A stretch of DNA of 58,869 bases, taken from contig CANBFE010000025.1 of NCBI GenBank assembly GCA_947367855.1, positions 1-58,869 of the forward strand, in the 5' to 3' direction. Shown piece by piece: positions 51,183 to 58,869 of this stretch. Within the stretch, counting starts at the first letter, position 1; each line of letters opens with the position of its first letter. The translations under genes were made by a program, and so were the position numbers. The notes under the pieces are model-generated. The model saw only the letters and a list, made by a program, of their open reading frames with translations. It ran no database searches and had not been told where the DNA came from. Source of the stretch: an uncultured Lachnospiraceae bacterium (GTDB taxonomy: Bacteria; Bacillota; Clostridia; Lachnospirales; Lachnospiraceae).

Positions 51183-52319
51183 ATGAACGAAAAGACGAAT
51201 AAAATTATTTGGATTATGTCAGGGGTTCTGACAGCGGTTTTTATTGTGGTGATATACCTGACTAACAGGGTGGTTCCTTTTATGATGGATGACCTGTGGT
51301 ACTCCACGCTGCTTTTTGACGAGAGTGTGCAGGTCTCCTCCCTTTCCGATATTATACAGAGCCAGATCTGGCATTACAATAACTGGGGCGGCAGAAGCAT
51401 GACCCATGGGATTCTGCAGCTGGTGCTGGTGGCAGGGGAAGGGGCAGCGGATTTTCTGAATGTGGCGGTCACTCTGCTTCTGTCTGCCTCTGTCTGCATG
51501 GTGTCGGGCTGCCGCAGGCTTCCGGCATTCGCTGCGGCAGGCGGTATGCTGCTGGGGCTGAATGCCGACTGGCGGATGAGCATGTTCTGGCAGTCGGGAG
51601 CGGCCAATTATCTGTACATTACAGTGTTTATTCTGTTGTTTCTCTTCTGCTATCTGAGGGAGCTGCAGGAGGAAGGCTTCTGCGCGGCAGGTCTGCCGGG
51701 AATTACGGTGTGGATTCTTCCCCTGGGGATTCTGGCAGGATGGAGCAATGAAAACATGGGACCTGCGGTGTGGATTGTGACACTGGCGGTGATCTGCCTG
51801 CTTGGGAGGGAAAAGAGGAAGATAAAAGCCTGGATGATATTGGGAAACCTGGCATGTCTGGCCGGAGCAGTCCTGTGTATTGCTGCGCCAGGAAATTTCG
51901 TGCGCAGCGCGGAGACCGGGGAGGAAGGGTACGGAACCCTGTGGAGACTGTTTCTGAGATGTTACGGGGAGTGTAAGGCAGTCATGGAATATCTCTTTCC
52001 GGTGCTGATGGTGTTGGGGGCGGTTTTGCTGGTCAGCAGGTTCGCATTGGGACAGAGACTGGACAGAAGGGAAAAGCTGCTGCTTCTTGGCGCGCTTTTG
52101 TCCTGGGGAGCGTTTCTTCTGTCACCCCACTATCCGGCCAGAGCGGCATTTGGAACCATGGTATTGTGTATCTGCGTTATTTTGTCCCTGACGAAAAAAA
52201 TCCTGGAACAGCGCAGGGACCTTGCCTTGCCTCTGTGGGCGGGAGCGCTTTTGATCTGGCTCAGGGGAATGTATTACTGTGGGGAATGGCTGTCCCTGGT
52301 ATGGGGATGGATAAAATAA
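51183..52319 (+). CDS. DUF6056-family polytopic membrane protein
   Basis: 378 residues with about nine to ten membrane helices. The acidic first loop has MMDDLWYSTLLFDE and HYNNWGGRSMTHGI, typical of DUF6056 proteins, which resemble GT-C glycosyltransferases: an Asp pair in the first outer loop, then many helices. GWSNENMGPAVWIV is the second family motif. It may transfer a sugar from a lipid carrier to a surface polymer; this is inference. GGAAGGAAG precedes the start. It is unexpectedly placed between dapF and gatC, all co-directional with gaps of 55 and 37 bp. Confidence 0.82.
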   Translation: MNEKTNKIIWIMSGVLTAVFIVVIYLTNRVVPFMMDDLWYSTLLFDESVQVSSLSDIIQSQIWHYNNWGGRSMTHGILQLVLVAGEGAADFLNVAVTLLLSASVCMVSGCRRLPAFAAAGGMLLGLNADWRMSMFWQSGAANYLYITVFILLFLFCYLRELQEEGFCAAGLPGITVWILPLGILAGWSNENMGPAVWIVTLAVICLLGREKRKIKAWMILGNLACLAGAVLCIAAPGNFVRSAETGEEGYGTLWRLFLRCYGECKAVMEYLFPVLMVLGAVLLVSRFALGQRLDRREKLLLLGALLSWGAFLLSPHYPARAAFGTMVLCICVILSLTKKILEQRRDLALPLWAGALLIWLRGMYYCGEWLSLVWGWIK

Positions 52320-52356
52320 GCTGAAGGAAACATTCCTGAGGGAGGGGAGACCTTAT

Positions 52357-52650
52357 ATGGCGCATATCATAGACGACGAAACCATTGAGCATGTGGCTGT
52401 CCTGGCGAAACTGGCCCTGTCCGGGGAGGAAAAGGAACAGGCCGGAAGGGACATGGGAAGAATGCTGGATTATATAGATAAGCTGAACGACCTGGATACT
52501 GAGGGAGTGGAGCCTGCATCCCACATCTTTCCGTTGGAGAATGTCTTTCGGGAGGATGTGGTGACAAACGGGGACCAGAGCGAAAAAATCCTGGAGAATG
52601 CTCCTTCCCGGAAAGACGGAATGTTTGCAGTCCCAAAAACATTTGGCTGA
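52357..52650 (+). CDS. gatC: Asp-tRNA(Asn)/Glu-tRNA(Gln) amidotransferase subunit C
   Basis: 97 residues, usual length. DDETIEHVAVLAKLALSGEE, DYIDKLNDLDTEGVEPASHI and RKDGMFAVPKTFG are family signatures. GatC wraps around GatA and GatB and stabilises the complex. AGGGAGG lies upstream. gatA starts 36 bp later. Confidence 0.95.
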   Translation: MAHIIDDETIEHVAVLAKLALSGEEKEQAGRDMGRMLDYIDKLNDLDTEGVEPASHIFPLENVFREDVVTNGDQSEKILENAPSRKDGMFAVPKTFG

Positions 52651-52686
52651 ACATCTGTGTGTGCAGACATCAGCAAAGGAGACAGA

Positions 52687-54177
52687 ATGGATTTATTATC
52701 GCTCTCGGCCACGGAACTTGGCAGGGCCATCCGGGAAGGCCGGACTACTGCGGTGGAAGCCATGGAGGCCGTGTTTGATAGAATAAAGGAGGCAGAGCCC
52801 CTTTATAATTGTTATGTGACAGTCCGGCGTGAAGAGGCTTTGGAAAAGGCCCGGGAAGTGCAGGCGAAAATCCGCGGCGGGGAGCTGGCGGGCCCTCTGG
52901 CAGGTGTGCCCATGGCTGTGAAGGATAATCTCTGTACGGAAGGGATTGCCACCACCTGCGCATCCAGGATTCTGGAGAATTTCGTGCCCGTATACTCTGC
53001 GGAGGCAGTGCGGAATATGGAAGCGGCAGGGGCCGTGCTCATCGGAAAAACCAATATGGACGAATTTGCCATGGGTTCTACTACGGAGACCTCCGCCTAT
53101 GGGCCCACCCGTAACCCCCGCAATCCGGAACATGTGCCGGGGGGCTCTTCCGGGGGCTCTGCTGCAGCCGTGGCTGCAGGGGAATGTTTCTTTGCCCTGG
53201 GCTCCGATACGGGAGGGTCAGTCCGCCAACCGGCTTCCCATTGCGGTGTAGTGGGTATGAAGCCCACCTACGGCACAGTATCCCGGTACGGTCTGGTGGC
53301 ATACGGCTCCTCCCTGGATCAGGTGGGGCCCCTGTGCAAAACTGTGGAAGACTGCGCTGTGATACTGGAGCTGCTTGCAATGGGAAGCGGGACTGTTCGG
53401 GATTCCACCTTTCTCGGGAGGAAGAATATCGACTTTACCTCCGGCCTGACAGAGGACGTAAAGGGCATGAGGATCGGGATACCAAATGAGTATATACGGC
53501 CGGACAATGGAACGGAGGACTGGGGACGGGGGGGACCGGATCCTGAAGTAAGACATGCGGTGCTGAAGGCGGCGGAACTTCTCAGGAAAAAGGGAGCCAT
53601 TGTGGAACAGTTCGACCTGGGATTGGCGGAATACGCCATTCCCGCCTACTATACCATAGCTTCTGCGGAGGCCAGTTCCAATCTGGAGCGGTTTGACGGC
53701 ATAAAATACGGCTTTCGGGCCGGAGATGCAGAGGATCTGCACAGCATGTACAGGGAAACCAGATCCCGGGGATTCGGGGCGGAAGTCAGACGGCGTATCA
53801 TGCTGGGCTGTTTTGTGCTGAGCTCCGGTTATTATGACGCCTATTATCTGAAGGCGCTGCGGGTGAAAGCTCTGATCAAAAAAAGCTTCACAGAGGCTTT
53901 TGCAGAATATGACTGCATTCTGGGGCCCACGGCTCCGTCCACGGCGCCTGTGCTGGGAGAAAGCCTGGGGGATCCCATCAAAATGTATCTGGGGGATATC
54001 TATACCATCTCCGCGAACCTTGCCGGGCTGCCGGCCATCAGCATCCCCTGCGGAACGGATGGGAAAGGACTTCCGGTGGGCCTGCAGCTGACAGGGGACT
54101 GCTATCAGGAGAAGAAGCTGCTGCAGATCGCCTATACTTACGAACAGGCACGGAACCGATGCGAAACAGGAGATTAA
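52687..54177 (+). CDS. gatA: Asp/Glu-tRNA amidotransferase subunit A
   Basis: 496 residues from ATG 52687 (AAAGGAG upstream), preferred over an in-frame ATG at 52657 that lacks a site. Amidase-signature catalytic residues: Lys in MAVKDNLCTEG, cis-Ser in GSDTGGSVRQPA and nucleophile Ser in the Gly/Ser-rich GGSSGGSAAAVAAGE region. It releases ammonia from glutamine for GatB. Together with gatC and gatB it converts mischarged Glu-tRNA(Gln) or Asp-tRNA(Asn). Confidence 0.96.
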   Translation: MDLLSLSATELGRAIREGRTTAVEAMEAVFDRIKEAEPLYNCYVTVRREEALEKAREVQAKIRGGELAGPLAGVPMAVKDNLCTEGIATTCASRILENFVPVYSAEAVRNMEAAGAVLIGKTNMDEFAMGSTTETSAYGPTRNPRNPEHVPGGSSGGSAAAVAAGECFFALGSDTGGSVRQPASHCGVVGMKPTYGTVSRYGLVAYGSSLDQVGPLCKTVEDCAVILELLAMGSGTVRDSTFLGRKNIDFTSGLTEDVKGMRIGIPNEYIRPDNGTEDWGRGGPDPEVRHAVLKAAELLRKKGAIVEQFDLGLAEYAIPAYYTIASAEASSNLERFDGIKYGFRAGDAEDLHSMYRETRSRGFGAEVRRRIMLGCFVLSSGYYDAYYLKALRVKALIKKSFTEAFAEYDCILGPTAPSTAPVLGESLGDPIKMYLGDIYTISANLAGLPAISIPCGTDGKGLPVGLQLTGDCYQEKKLLQIAYTYEQARNRCETGD

Positions 54178-54178
54178 G

Positions 54179-55642
54179 ATGACAAAAAAATATGAAATGG
54201 TCATCGGACTGGAAGTTCATGTGGAGCTTGCCACCCGTACCAAGATTTTCTGTGGATGCGCCACCGCGTTCGGCGGCAGGCCCAATTCCCACACCTGTCC
54301 GGTATGCACTGGAATGCCGGGGGCTCTTCCCGTACTGAACAGGAAAGTGCTGGAGTATGCGGCGGCAGTGGGACTGGCTACAAACTGCAGGATTGCCCGG
54401 TACTGCAAATTTGACAGAAAGAATTATTTTTATCCGGATAATCCCCAGAACTATCAGATTTCCCAACTGTATCTGCCAATCTGCAGAGACGGGTATGTGG
54501 AGATCGGGACTGATGAAAGCAGTTTTCAGACATGCTCCGGAAGAAAGCGCATAAGGATACATGAAATCCACATGGAGGAGGATGCAGGCAAGCTGATCCA
54601 TGAGGAAGGGGGAGACCGCACTCTGGTGGACTATAACCGCTCAGGGGTTCCGCTGATCGAGATTGTCTCGGAACCGGACATGTCCGATGCGGAGGAGGTT
54701 ATCGCCTTTCTGGAGAAGCTGCGCCTGATCATCCGCTACCTGGGGGCCAGTGACTGCAGACTGCAGGAGGGGTCCATGAGGGCAGACGTGAATCTGTCCG
54801 TCCGGGAGGCCGGAACGGAGAAAATGGGTACCCGCACCGAGATGAAGAATCTGAACTCCTTTCACGCCATCAGGGAGGCCATCGAAAGCGAGCGTCAGCG
54901 TCAGATTGGTCTTATTGAATCGGGGCAGCCTGTGATACAGGAGACGAGACGCTGGGATGAGGCAGAACGGGTTTCCTATTCCATGCGCTCAAAGGAAGAC
55001 GCCCGGGATTACAGATACTTTCCGGATCCGGATCTGGCGCCAGTGAGCATCAGCGAGGCTTTTCTGGAGGAGATCCGCTCCAGACAGCCGGAATTCCGCA
55101 CGGAAAAAACGGAACGTTTCAGAAGAGAATACGACATACCGGAATATGATATCGGGATAATCACAGAATCCCGGCACATGGCCGATCTGTTTGAGGCTGC
55201 CGTGGCTCTGGGGGCACAGCCGAAGAAGGTTTCCAACTGGCTTATGGGGGATACCCTGCGGCTGCTGAAGGAGAGGGAGCAGGACCCGGAAGACATCGGT
55301 TTTTCACCGGAAAATCTGGCGAAGCTGATCTCCCTCACCGAGAGCCGGGCCATCAATTCCACTGTGGCCAGGGAAGTGTTTGAGGTGATGTTTGCGGAGA
55401 ACATGGATCCGGAGGAATATGTGAAGCAACATGGACTGGGAATGGTCGGCGACGATGAAACCCTGCGGCGGGCAGCGGAGGAAGCCATTGCCCAAAATCC
55501 CCAATCCGTTCAGGATTACCATAAGGGAAAGGACAGGGCCATAGGATTTCTGGTGGGTCAGACCATGAAGGCCATGAAGGGAAGGGCGGACCCGGTGAGA
55601 ATCCGCGGGCTGCTGCGGGAAATGTTGCAGAAAGCCCCCTGA
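54179..55642 (+). CDS. gatB: Asp/Glu-tRNA amidotransferase subunit B
   Basis: 487 residues. YEMVIGLEVHVELATRTKIF and CPVCTGMPGALPVLN (zinc/cradle region) open the kinase-like domain; RIHEIHMEEDAGKLIH, DYNRSGVPLIEIVSEPDM and SMRADVNLSVRE are catalytic-cradle motifs; the YqeY-like tail ends with VGQTMKAMKGRADPVRIRGL. It activates the tRNA-bound Glu/Asp with ATP and receives ammonia from GatA. It starts 1 bp after the gatA stop with CAGGAG inside the gatA end, so coupling is likely. The terminator overlaps its stop codon. Confidence 0.96.
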   Translation: MTKKYEMVIGLEVHVELATRTKIFCGCATAFGGRPNSHTCPVCTGMPGALPVLNRKVLEYAAAVGLATNCRIARYCKFDRKNYFYPDNPQNYQISQLYLPICRDGYVEIGTDESSFQTCSGRKRIRIHEIHMEEDAGKLIHEEGGDRTLVDYNRSGVPLIEIVSEPDMSDAEEVIAFLEKLRLIIRYLGASDCRLQEGSMRADVNLSVREAGTEKMGTRTEMKNLNSFHAIREAIESERQRQIGLIESGQPVIQETRRWDEAERVSYSMRSKEDARDYRYFPDPDLAPVSISEAFLEEIRSRQPEFRTEKTERFRREYDIPEYDIGIITESRHMADLFEAAVALGAQPKKVSNWLMGDTLRLLKEREQDPEDIGFSPENLAKLISLTESRAINSTVAREVFEVMFAENMDPEEYVKQHGLGMVGDDETLRRAAEEAIAQNPQSVQDYHKGKDRAIGFLVGQTMKAMKGRADPVRIRGLLREMLQKAP

Positions 55643-55661
55643 CGAGAGGGGGCTTGTTCTT
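55632..55661 (+). terminator. Terminator overlapping the gatB stop
   Basis: AAGCCCCCT (55632-55640) and AGGGGGCTT (55647-55655) are perfect complements with a 6-base loop, followed by a T-rich run to 55661. Confidence 0.8.
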
Positions 55662-56424
55662 ATTGGGAGATAAAATCAATAAAGCTGACTGCATTTTCCG
55701 TATGTTCGGAATTGGCCAGGATACTGATGATAACCGTTTCATCTGTAAACAGATAATTTTCCTTTAAATTGCTGTCCGTGTCCAGATAGATGCCGACGGG
55801 AACGGGCTCTTCCATATTCTCGGGATTTCTGGGGGAGGGGTAGTCGGGTATGCTGACATAATCATCGCTGCCGATATCCCGCTCCGCCATTTCGCGGACA
55901 ACGGACTGGTCTATATAATAGAAATAAGGCTCATATTTTTGATACTGTTCCTCCGAGAGAAGGGAACGCAGGTCATAAAAGGTATCGTTGTAGGCATAGG
56001 AATTGATGGTGGATTCACTGGCTGCCAGAACGTCGACTTCCCGGGCGGCGATCAACACCATCAGCTTCTGGGTGGCAGCCATGGTGTTTTCATCATAGGC
56101 TGCTATGTCGGAGGAATCCATGTACATGGAATTGTCGAAAATAATGTCATAGGTGTCAGGATCAATTCCCGCATATTCGCTGAAAAGAAGAGGGTATTCC
56201 TCGGCCCCGGACTGTTCCATGTCGTATGCATTGAGCAGGACAGCATAAAAAGCCCTGTCCTTCTTGGTTACCATCTGATAGATCAGGGAGCCGGCAAAAA
56301 GAAGGATCAGTACGGAAACAATGACATACCATTTGTAATAATCCAGGAAATAATTAAATTTTTCTTTCAGGGTTCCGTGTTTTAGGGCTTCTCTTTCTTC
56401 TCTGAATTCATCCATTACCGGCAT
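55660..56424 (-). CDS. Membrane-anchored hypothetical protein
   Basis: 254 residues from ATG 56424, chosen for the AAAGGTGG site; a further in-frame ATG at 56448 is weaker. An N-terminal cytosolic helix rich in Lys/Glu (REEREALKHGTLKEKFNYFL) precedes one membrane helix (YVIVSVLILLFAGSLIYQMV, about 42-61). The outside domain (about 65-254) is acidic and has a mixed alpha/beta look (DPDTYDIIFDNSMYM, VDVLAASESTINSYA) that recalls the periplasmic-binding fold; no function is assigned. Its own promoter is near consensus. Convergent with gatB. Confidence 0.75.
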   Translation of the reverse strand: MPVMDEFREEREALKHGTLKEKFNYFLDYYKWYVIVSVLILLFAGSLIYQMVTKKDRAFYAVLLNAYDMEQSGAEEYPLLFSEYAGIDPDTYDIIFDNSMYMDSSDIAAYDENTMAATQKLMVLIAAREVDVLAASESTINSYAYNDTFYDLRSLLSEEQYQKYEPYFYYIDQSVVREMAERDIGSDDYVSIPDYPSPRNPENMEEPVPVGIYLDTDSNLKENYLFTDETVIISILANSEHTENAVSFIDFISQ

Positions 56425-56486
56425 GGTACATCCACCTTTCCTTATCATATGCCTGACCGCCAGGGGTATTTTGCTGCTGCTTTTCC

Positions 56487-56515
56487 ATCATAATATGAAA
56501 GAAGGGCATTGTCAA
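56487..56515 (-). promoter_or_regulatory. Promoter of the membrane-anchored hypothetical gene
   Basis: Minus strand TTGACA (56510-56515), 17 bases, TATGAT (56487-56492). Confidence 0.75.
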
Positions 56516-56575
56516 TGAAGCAGGACTAAGATGATTCTAAAAAAAAGATAAATCCATATATTTTGGAAAGTTGCC

Positions 56576-56604
56576 TTGAAAGTTTGGAAAAGATAGTTTA
56601 TTAT
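56576..56604 (+). promoter_or_regulatory. Promoter of the DUF6106 gene
   Basis: TTGAAA (56576-56581), 17 bases, TATTAT (56599-56604), about 45 bases before the start codon. Confidence 0.65.
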
Positions 56605-56649
56605 TAAATCAGAAATACTGCAAAATACGATAAAGGAAAGGTATGTAAA

Positions 56650-57156
56650 ATGAGCGACGCTTATGTAGAATGCCTTGTAAAGGCAAAGACATCCCCTCTG
56701 GCCCAATTTTTTAAGGTTCTGTTGATTATTCTGGCAGTGATATGCGGAATTTCCTTCTTTATTTTTCCACCCCTGATGATGTTTGCGCTGATCGGCGCGA
56801 TTCTCACCGGAGGGGGAGCTTATTTTGTCAATCTGTTCACAGATCTGGAGTATGAGTATCTCTACCTGGACAAGGAGCTTGTGGTGGACAAGGTTATGGC
56901 AAAGTCCAAACGGAAACGCATTGCCACTTATCATCTGGACCGGATTGAGATTCTGGCCCCCATCAAAAGCTACCATCTGGACAATTTCAAAAACCGCAAT
57001 GCCAAGGTAAAGGATTTCAGCGTGGGACAGGAGCTGAAACCTGACAGGCGCTTTGTGATGTTCTATGAAGGGGGCGAGAAAATCCTTTTAAATCCCTCGG
57101 AGGAGATGATTAAGCTTATGAAGAATGTGGCTCCCAGAAAAATATTTTCAGACTGA
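56650..57156 (+). CDS. DUF6106-family membrane protein
   Basis: 168 residues. SDAYVECLVKAKTSPLAQFF leads into two closely spaced membrane helices (LLIILAVICGISFFIFPPLM and MFALIGAILTGGGAYF). The conserved cytosolic half follows: LEYEYLYLDKELVVDKVMAK, RIATYHLDRIEILAPIKSYH, and FYEGGEKILLNPSEEMIKLM. It fits DUF6106, a clostridial family of unknown function whose soluble half looks PH-like (bacterial PH domains often follow two helices). AAAGGAAAGG precedes the start. It lies 85 bp before guaB, which has a separate promoter. Confidence 0.8.
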   Translation: MSDAYVECLVKAKTSPLAQFFKVLLIILAVICGISFFIFPPLMMFALIGAILTGGGAYFVNLFTDLEYEYLYLDKELVVDKVMAKSKRKRIATYHLDRIEILAPIKSYHLDNFKNRNAKVKDFSVGQELKPDRRFVMFYEGGEKILLNPSEEMIKLMKNVAPRKIFSD

Positions 57157-57164
57157 ATTCCATA

Positions 57165-57193
57165 TTGACAGAAAGATAAAATTTTGGTAAACT
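57165..57193 (+). promoter_or_regulatory. Promoter of guaB
   Basis: TTGACA (57165-57170), 17 bases, extended minus-10 TGGTAAACT with TAAACT at 57188-57193. No purine riboswitch fold is visible in the short (about 45-base) leader. Confidence 0.75.
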
Positions 57194-57241
57194 TTTGGGA
57201 ACAAATTGGTGCGGAACCAGAAAACGACATAGGAGGATAAG

Positions 57242-58696
57242 ATGGGACAGATTATCGGTGAAGGCATTACTTTTGACGACGTGCTGTTGGTACCGGCTTA
57301 TTCGGAAGTGGTACCCAACCAGGTGGATCTGACTACCTGGCTGACGAAGAAGATCAGGCTCAACATCCCGATGATGAGTGCGGGAATGGACACGGTGACA
57401 GAACACCGTATGGCCATCGCCATGGCAAGACAGGGCGGTATAGGCGTGATTCACAAAAATATGTCGATTGAGGCTCAGGCCGAAGAAGTGGACAAGGTGA
57501 AACGTTCCGAGAACGGCGTTATTACGGATCCTTTTTCACTGACTCCCGAACATACTCTGGCGGACGCGGATGCCCTGATGGCAAAATTCCGTATTTCCGG
57601 AGTTCCGGTTACCGAAGGGCGGAAACTGGTTGGCATCATTACCAACAGAGATCTGAAATTTGAGACGGATTTTACCAGGAAGATCAAGGAGTCCATGACC
57701 AGCAAGGATCTGATCACTGCTCCGGAAGGCATTACACTGGACGAGGCAAAGAGGATCCTGGCAAATGCCAGAAAGGAAAAGCTTCCCATTGTTGACAGTG
57801 ACTTTAATTTGAAGGGACTTATCACCATCAAGGATATAGAGAAGGCCATCAAATATCCCCTGGCAGCCAAGGACGAGCAGGGAAGGCTGCTCTGCGGGGC
57901 AGGCGTGGGAATCACGGCCAATGTGATGGACAGGGTTTCGGCTTTGGTGGATGCCAAGGTGGATGTGATTGTCCTGGACAGCGCCCATGGACATTCCCTG
58001 AATGTATTGAACTGTCTGAAGATGATAAAGGAGAAGTACCCGGATCTGCAGGTGATCGCAGGAAATGTGGCCACCGGAGAAGCGGCCAGGGACCTGATCG
58101 AAAACGGCGCGGACGCCGTGAAGGTGGGAATCGGGCCGGGGTCCATCTGCACCACCAGGGTGGTGGCCGGAATCGGAGTGCCCCAGATCACTGCCATTAT
58201 GAACTGCTATGAAGTGGCAAGGGAATACGGAGTTCCCATCATTGCGGACGGAGGCATCAAATATTCCGGGGATATCACTAAGGCCATTGCCGCAGGTGGA
58301 AGCGTATGCATGATGGGCAGCATGTTTGCAGGCTGTGAGGAGAGCCCCGGGGACTACGAACTGTTCCAGGGCAGAAAATATAAGGTTTACAGGGGAATGG
58401 GTTCCATTGCCGCCATGGAGAACGGCAGCAAGGACCGCTATTTCCAGGAAAATGCCCGGAAACTGGTGCCGGAAGGCGTGGAAGGGCGCGTGGCATACAA
58501 GGGAGATGTGGAAGATACGGTCTTCCAGCTGTTAGGGGGCCTGCGCTCCGGCATGGGCTACTGCGGCGCGCATAATATTCAGGAGCTGAAGGACAACGGC
58601 AGATTTATGAAGATTTCTGCGGCATCCCTGAAGGAAAGCCATCCCCATGACATTCATATCACCAAGGAAGCGCCGAACTACAGCGTGGATGAATAA
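57242..58696 (+). CDS. guaB: Inosine-5'-monophosphate dehydrogenase
   Basis: 484 residues, full length. ITFDDVLLVPAYSEVVPNQV opens the TIM barrel; two CBS domains are inserted (about residues 95-205; VTEGRKLVGIITNRDLKFE, LPIVDSDFNLKGLITIKDIE). DSAHGHSLNV is the NAD site. The catalytic loop GIGPGSICTTRVVAG carries the Cys nucleophile, and the flap Arg-Tyr dyad is expected near KDRYFQENARKLVPEG. It oxidises IMP to XMP, the committed step to GTP. AGGAGG precedes ATG 57242. Confidence 0.97.
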   Translation: MGQIIGEGITFDDVLLVPAYSEVVPNQVDLTTWLTKKIRLNIPMMSAGMDTVTEHRMAIAMARQGGIGVIHKNMSIEAQAEEVDKVKRSENGVITDPFSLTPEHTLADADALMAKFRISGVPVTEGRKLVGIITNRDLKFETDFTRKIKESMTSKDLITAPEGITLDEAKRILANARKEKLPIVDSDFNLKGLITIKDIEKAIKYPLAAKDEQGRLLCGAGVGITANVMDRVSALVDAKVDVIVLDSAHGHSLNVLNCLKMIKEKYPDLQVIAGNVATGEAARDLIENGADAVKVGIGPGSICTTRVVAGIGVPQITAIMNCYEVAREYGVPIIADGGIKYSGDITKAIAAGGSVCMMGSMFAGCEESPGDYELFQGRKYKVYRGMGSIAAMENGSKDRYFQENARKLVPEGVEGRVAYKGDVEDTVFQLLGGLRSGMGYCGAHNIQELKDNGRFMKISAASLKESHPHDIHITKEAPNYSVDE

Positions 58697-58717
58697 ACAA
58701 ATATGACATATAATATA

Positions 58718-58748
58718 AAAGGCATGTGGCTTCGGCCATATGCTTTTT
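58718..58748 (+). terminator. Terminator of guaB
   Basis: AAAGGCATGTGGC (58718-58730), TTCG loop, GCCATATGCTTTTT (58735-58748), with one G-T pair and a T tract. Confidence 0.85.
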
Positions 58749-58770
58749 ATTTTGCCGCTGCGCCATCTGA

Positions 58771-58799
58771 TTGACACAGGAAAAATTTTATGCTAGTAC
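58771..58799 (+). promoter_or_regulatory. Promoter of a gene beyond the right edge
   Basis: TTGACA (58771-58776), 17 bases, extended minus-10 TGCTAGTAC with TAGTAC at 58794-58799. The last 70 bases are AT-rich and hold no start codon with a ribosome site. Confidence 0.55.
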
Positions 58800-58869
58800 T
58801 GCATTGCATTAATTATTGTGAATAAAATCAGCACTTCCTTAAATGTTCTTTTTCATGCATAATAGTTTT

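Noticed and set aside
57194..57241. Purine riboswitch upstream of guaB
   Set aside because: The leader from the predicted start site is under 50 bases and contains none of the purine-aptamer core elements.

Overview
The window looks like chromosome from a Gram-positive, anaerobic gut-type clostridium, most likely a Lachnospiraceae member. This is inferred from strong AGGAGG-type ribosome binding sites, lipobox lipoproteins without any outer-membrane genes, a tRNA-dependent amidotransferase operon (gatCAB), a hybrid sensor kinase with extracytoplasmic solute-binding domains, xylulokinase beside a DUF4867 gene, and several DUF families common in that group (DUF6056, DUF6106, DUF3892). The species cannot be fixed from sequence alone. 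There are no rRNA or tRNA genes and no CRISPR array.

Region 1 (1-5.0 kb) is a decayed block. An AT-rich AlbA_2-type gene runs off the left edge. After it come remains of a DeoR-type regulator and three glycoside hydrolases (GH2 beta-mannosidase-like, GH36/raffinose-synthase-like, GH38 alpha-mannosidase-like). Each has lost internal or terminal segments while the remaining parts still read cleanly, so this was probably a mannoside/galactoside-glycan utilisation locus.

Region 2 (5.1-16 kb): a small hypothetical protein; a MarR regulator with a heterodimeric ABC exporter whose two halves share one reading frame across the spacer; two GNAT acetyltransferases; a COG3044-type ABC-class ATPase; a WYL regulator; a lipoprotein alpha/beta hydrolase.

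Region 3 (16-32 kb): a 1243-residue hybrid histidine kinase behind a structured leader, then SGNH hydrolase, DUF4867 and xylB in one direction. Further on are a lipoprotein esterase, a coiled-coil protein built of 11-residue repeats, an AT-rich stand-alone FakA/DAK-type domain, a large lipoprotein, and two sulfatases around an EEP-family phosphodiesterase.

Region 4 (32-42.4 kb): a polar amino-acid ABC importer; a small alarmone synthetase; a tandem array of 134-bp units able to fold into a four-way (cloverleaf) junction; two ankyrin-repeat genes; a GNAT; a DUF3892 protein; a fucose/arabinose-isomerase-like protein; and a 37-residue membrane peptide gene with its own promoter, Shine-Dalgarno and terminator.

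Region 5 (42.5-58.8 kb) is mostly core metabolism: GT2-hisC-DUF368(popT)-methyltransferase-hslO-nadE, then dapF-DUF6056-gatC-gatA-gatB, a DUF6106 protein and guaB. Convergent gene pairs are separated by good intrinsic terminators, and many promoters match TTGACA-17-TATAAT closely. The item most likely to be undescribed is the cloverleaf-forming tandem repeat upstream of the ankyrin operon. Promoter and terminator calls are pattern reading by eye and are not experimentally supported.
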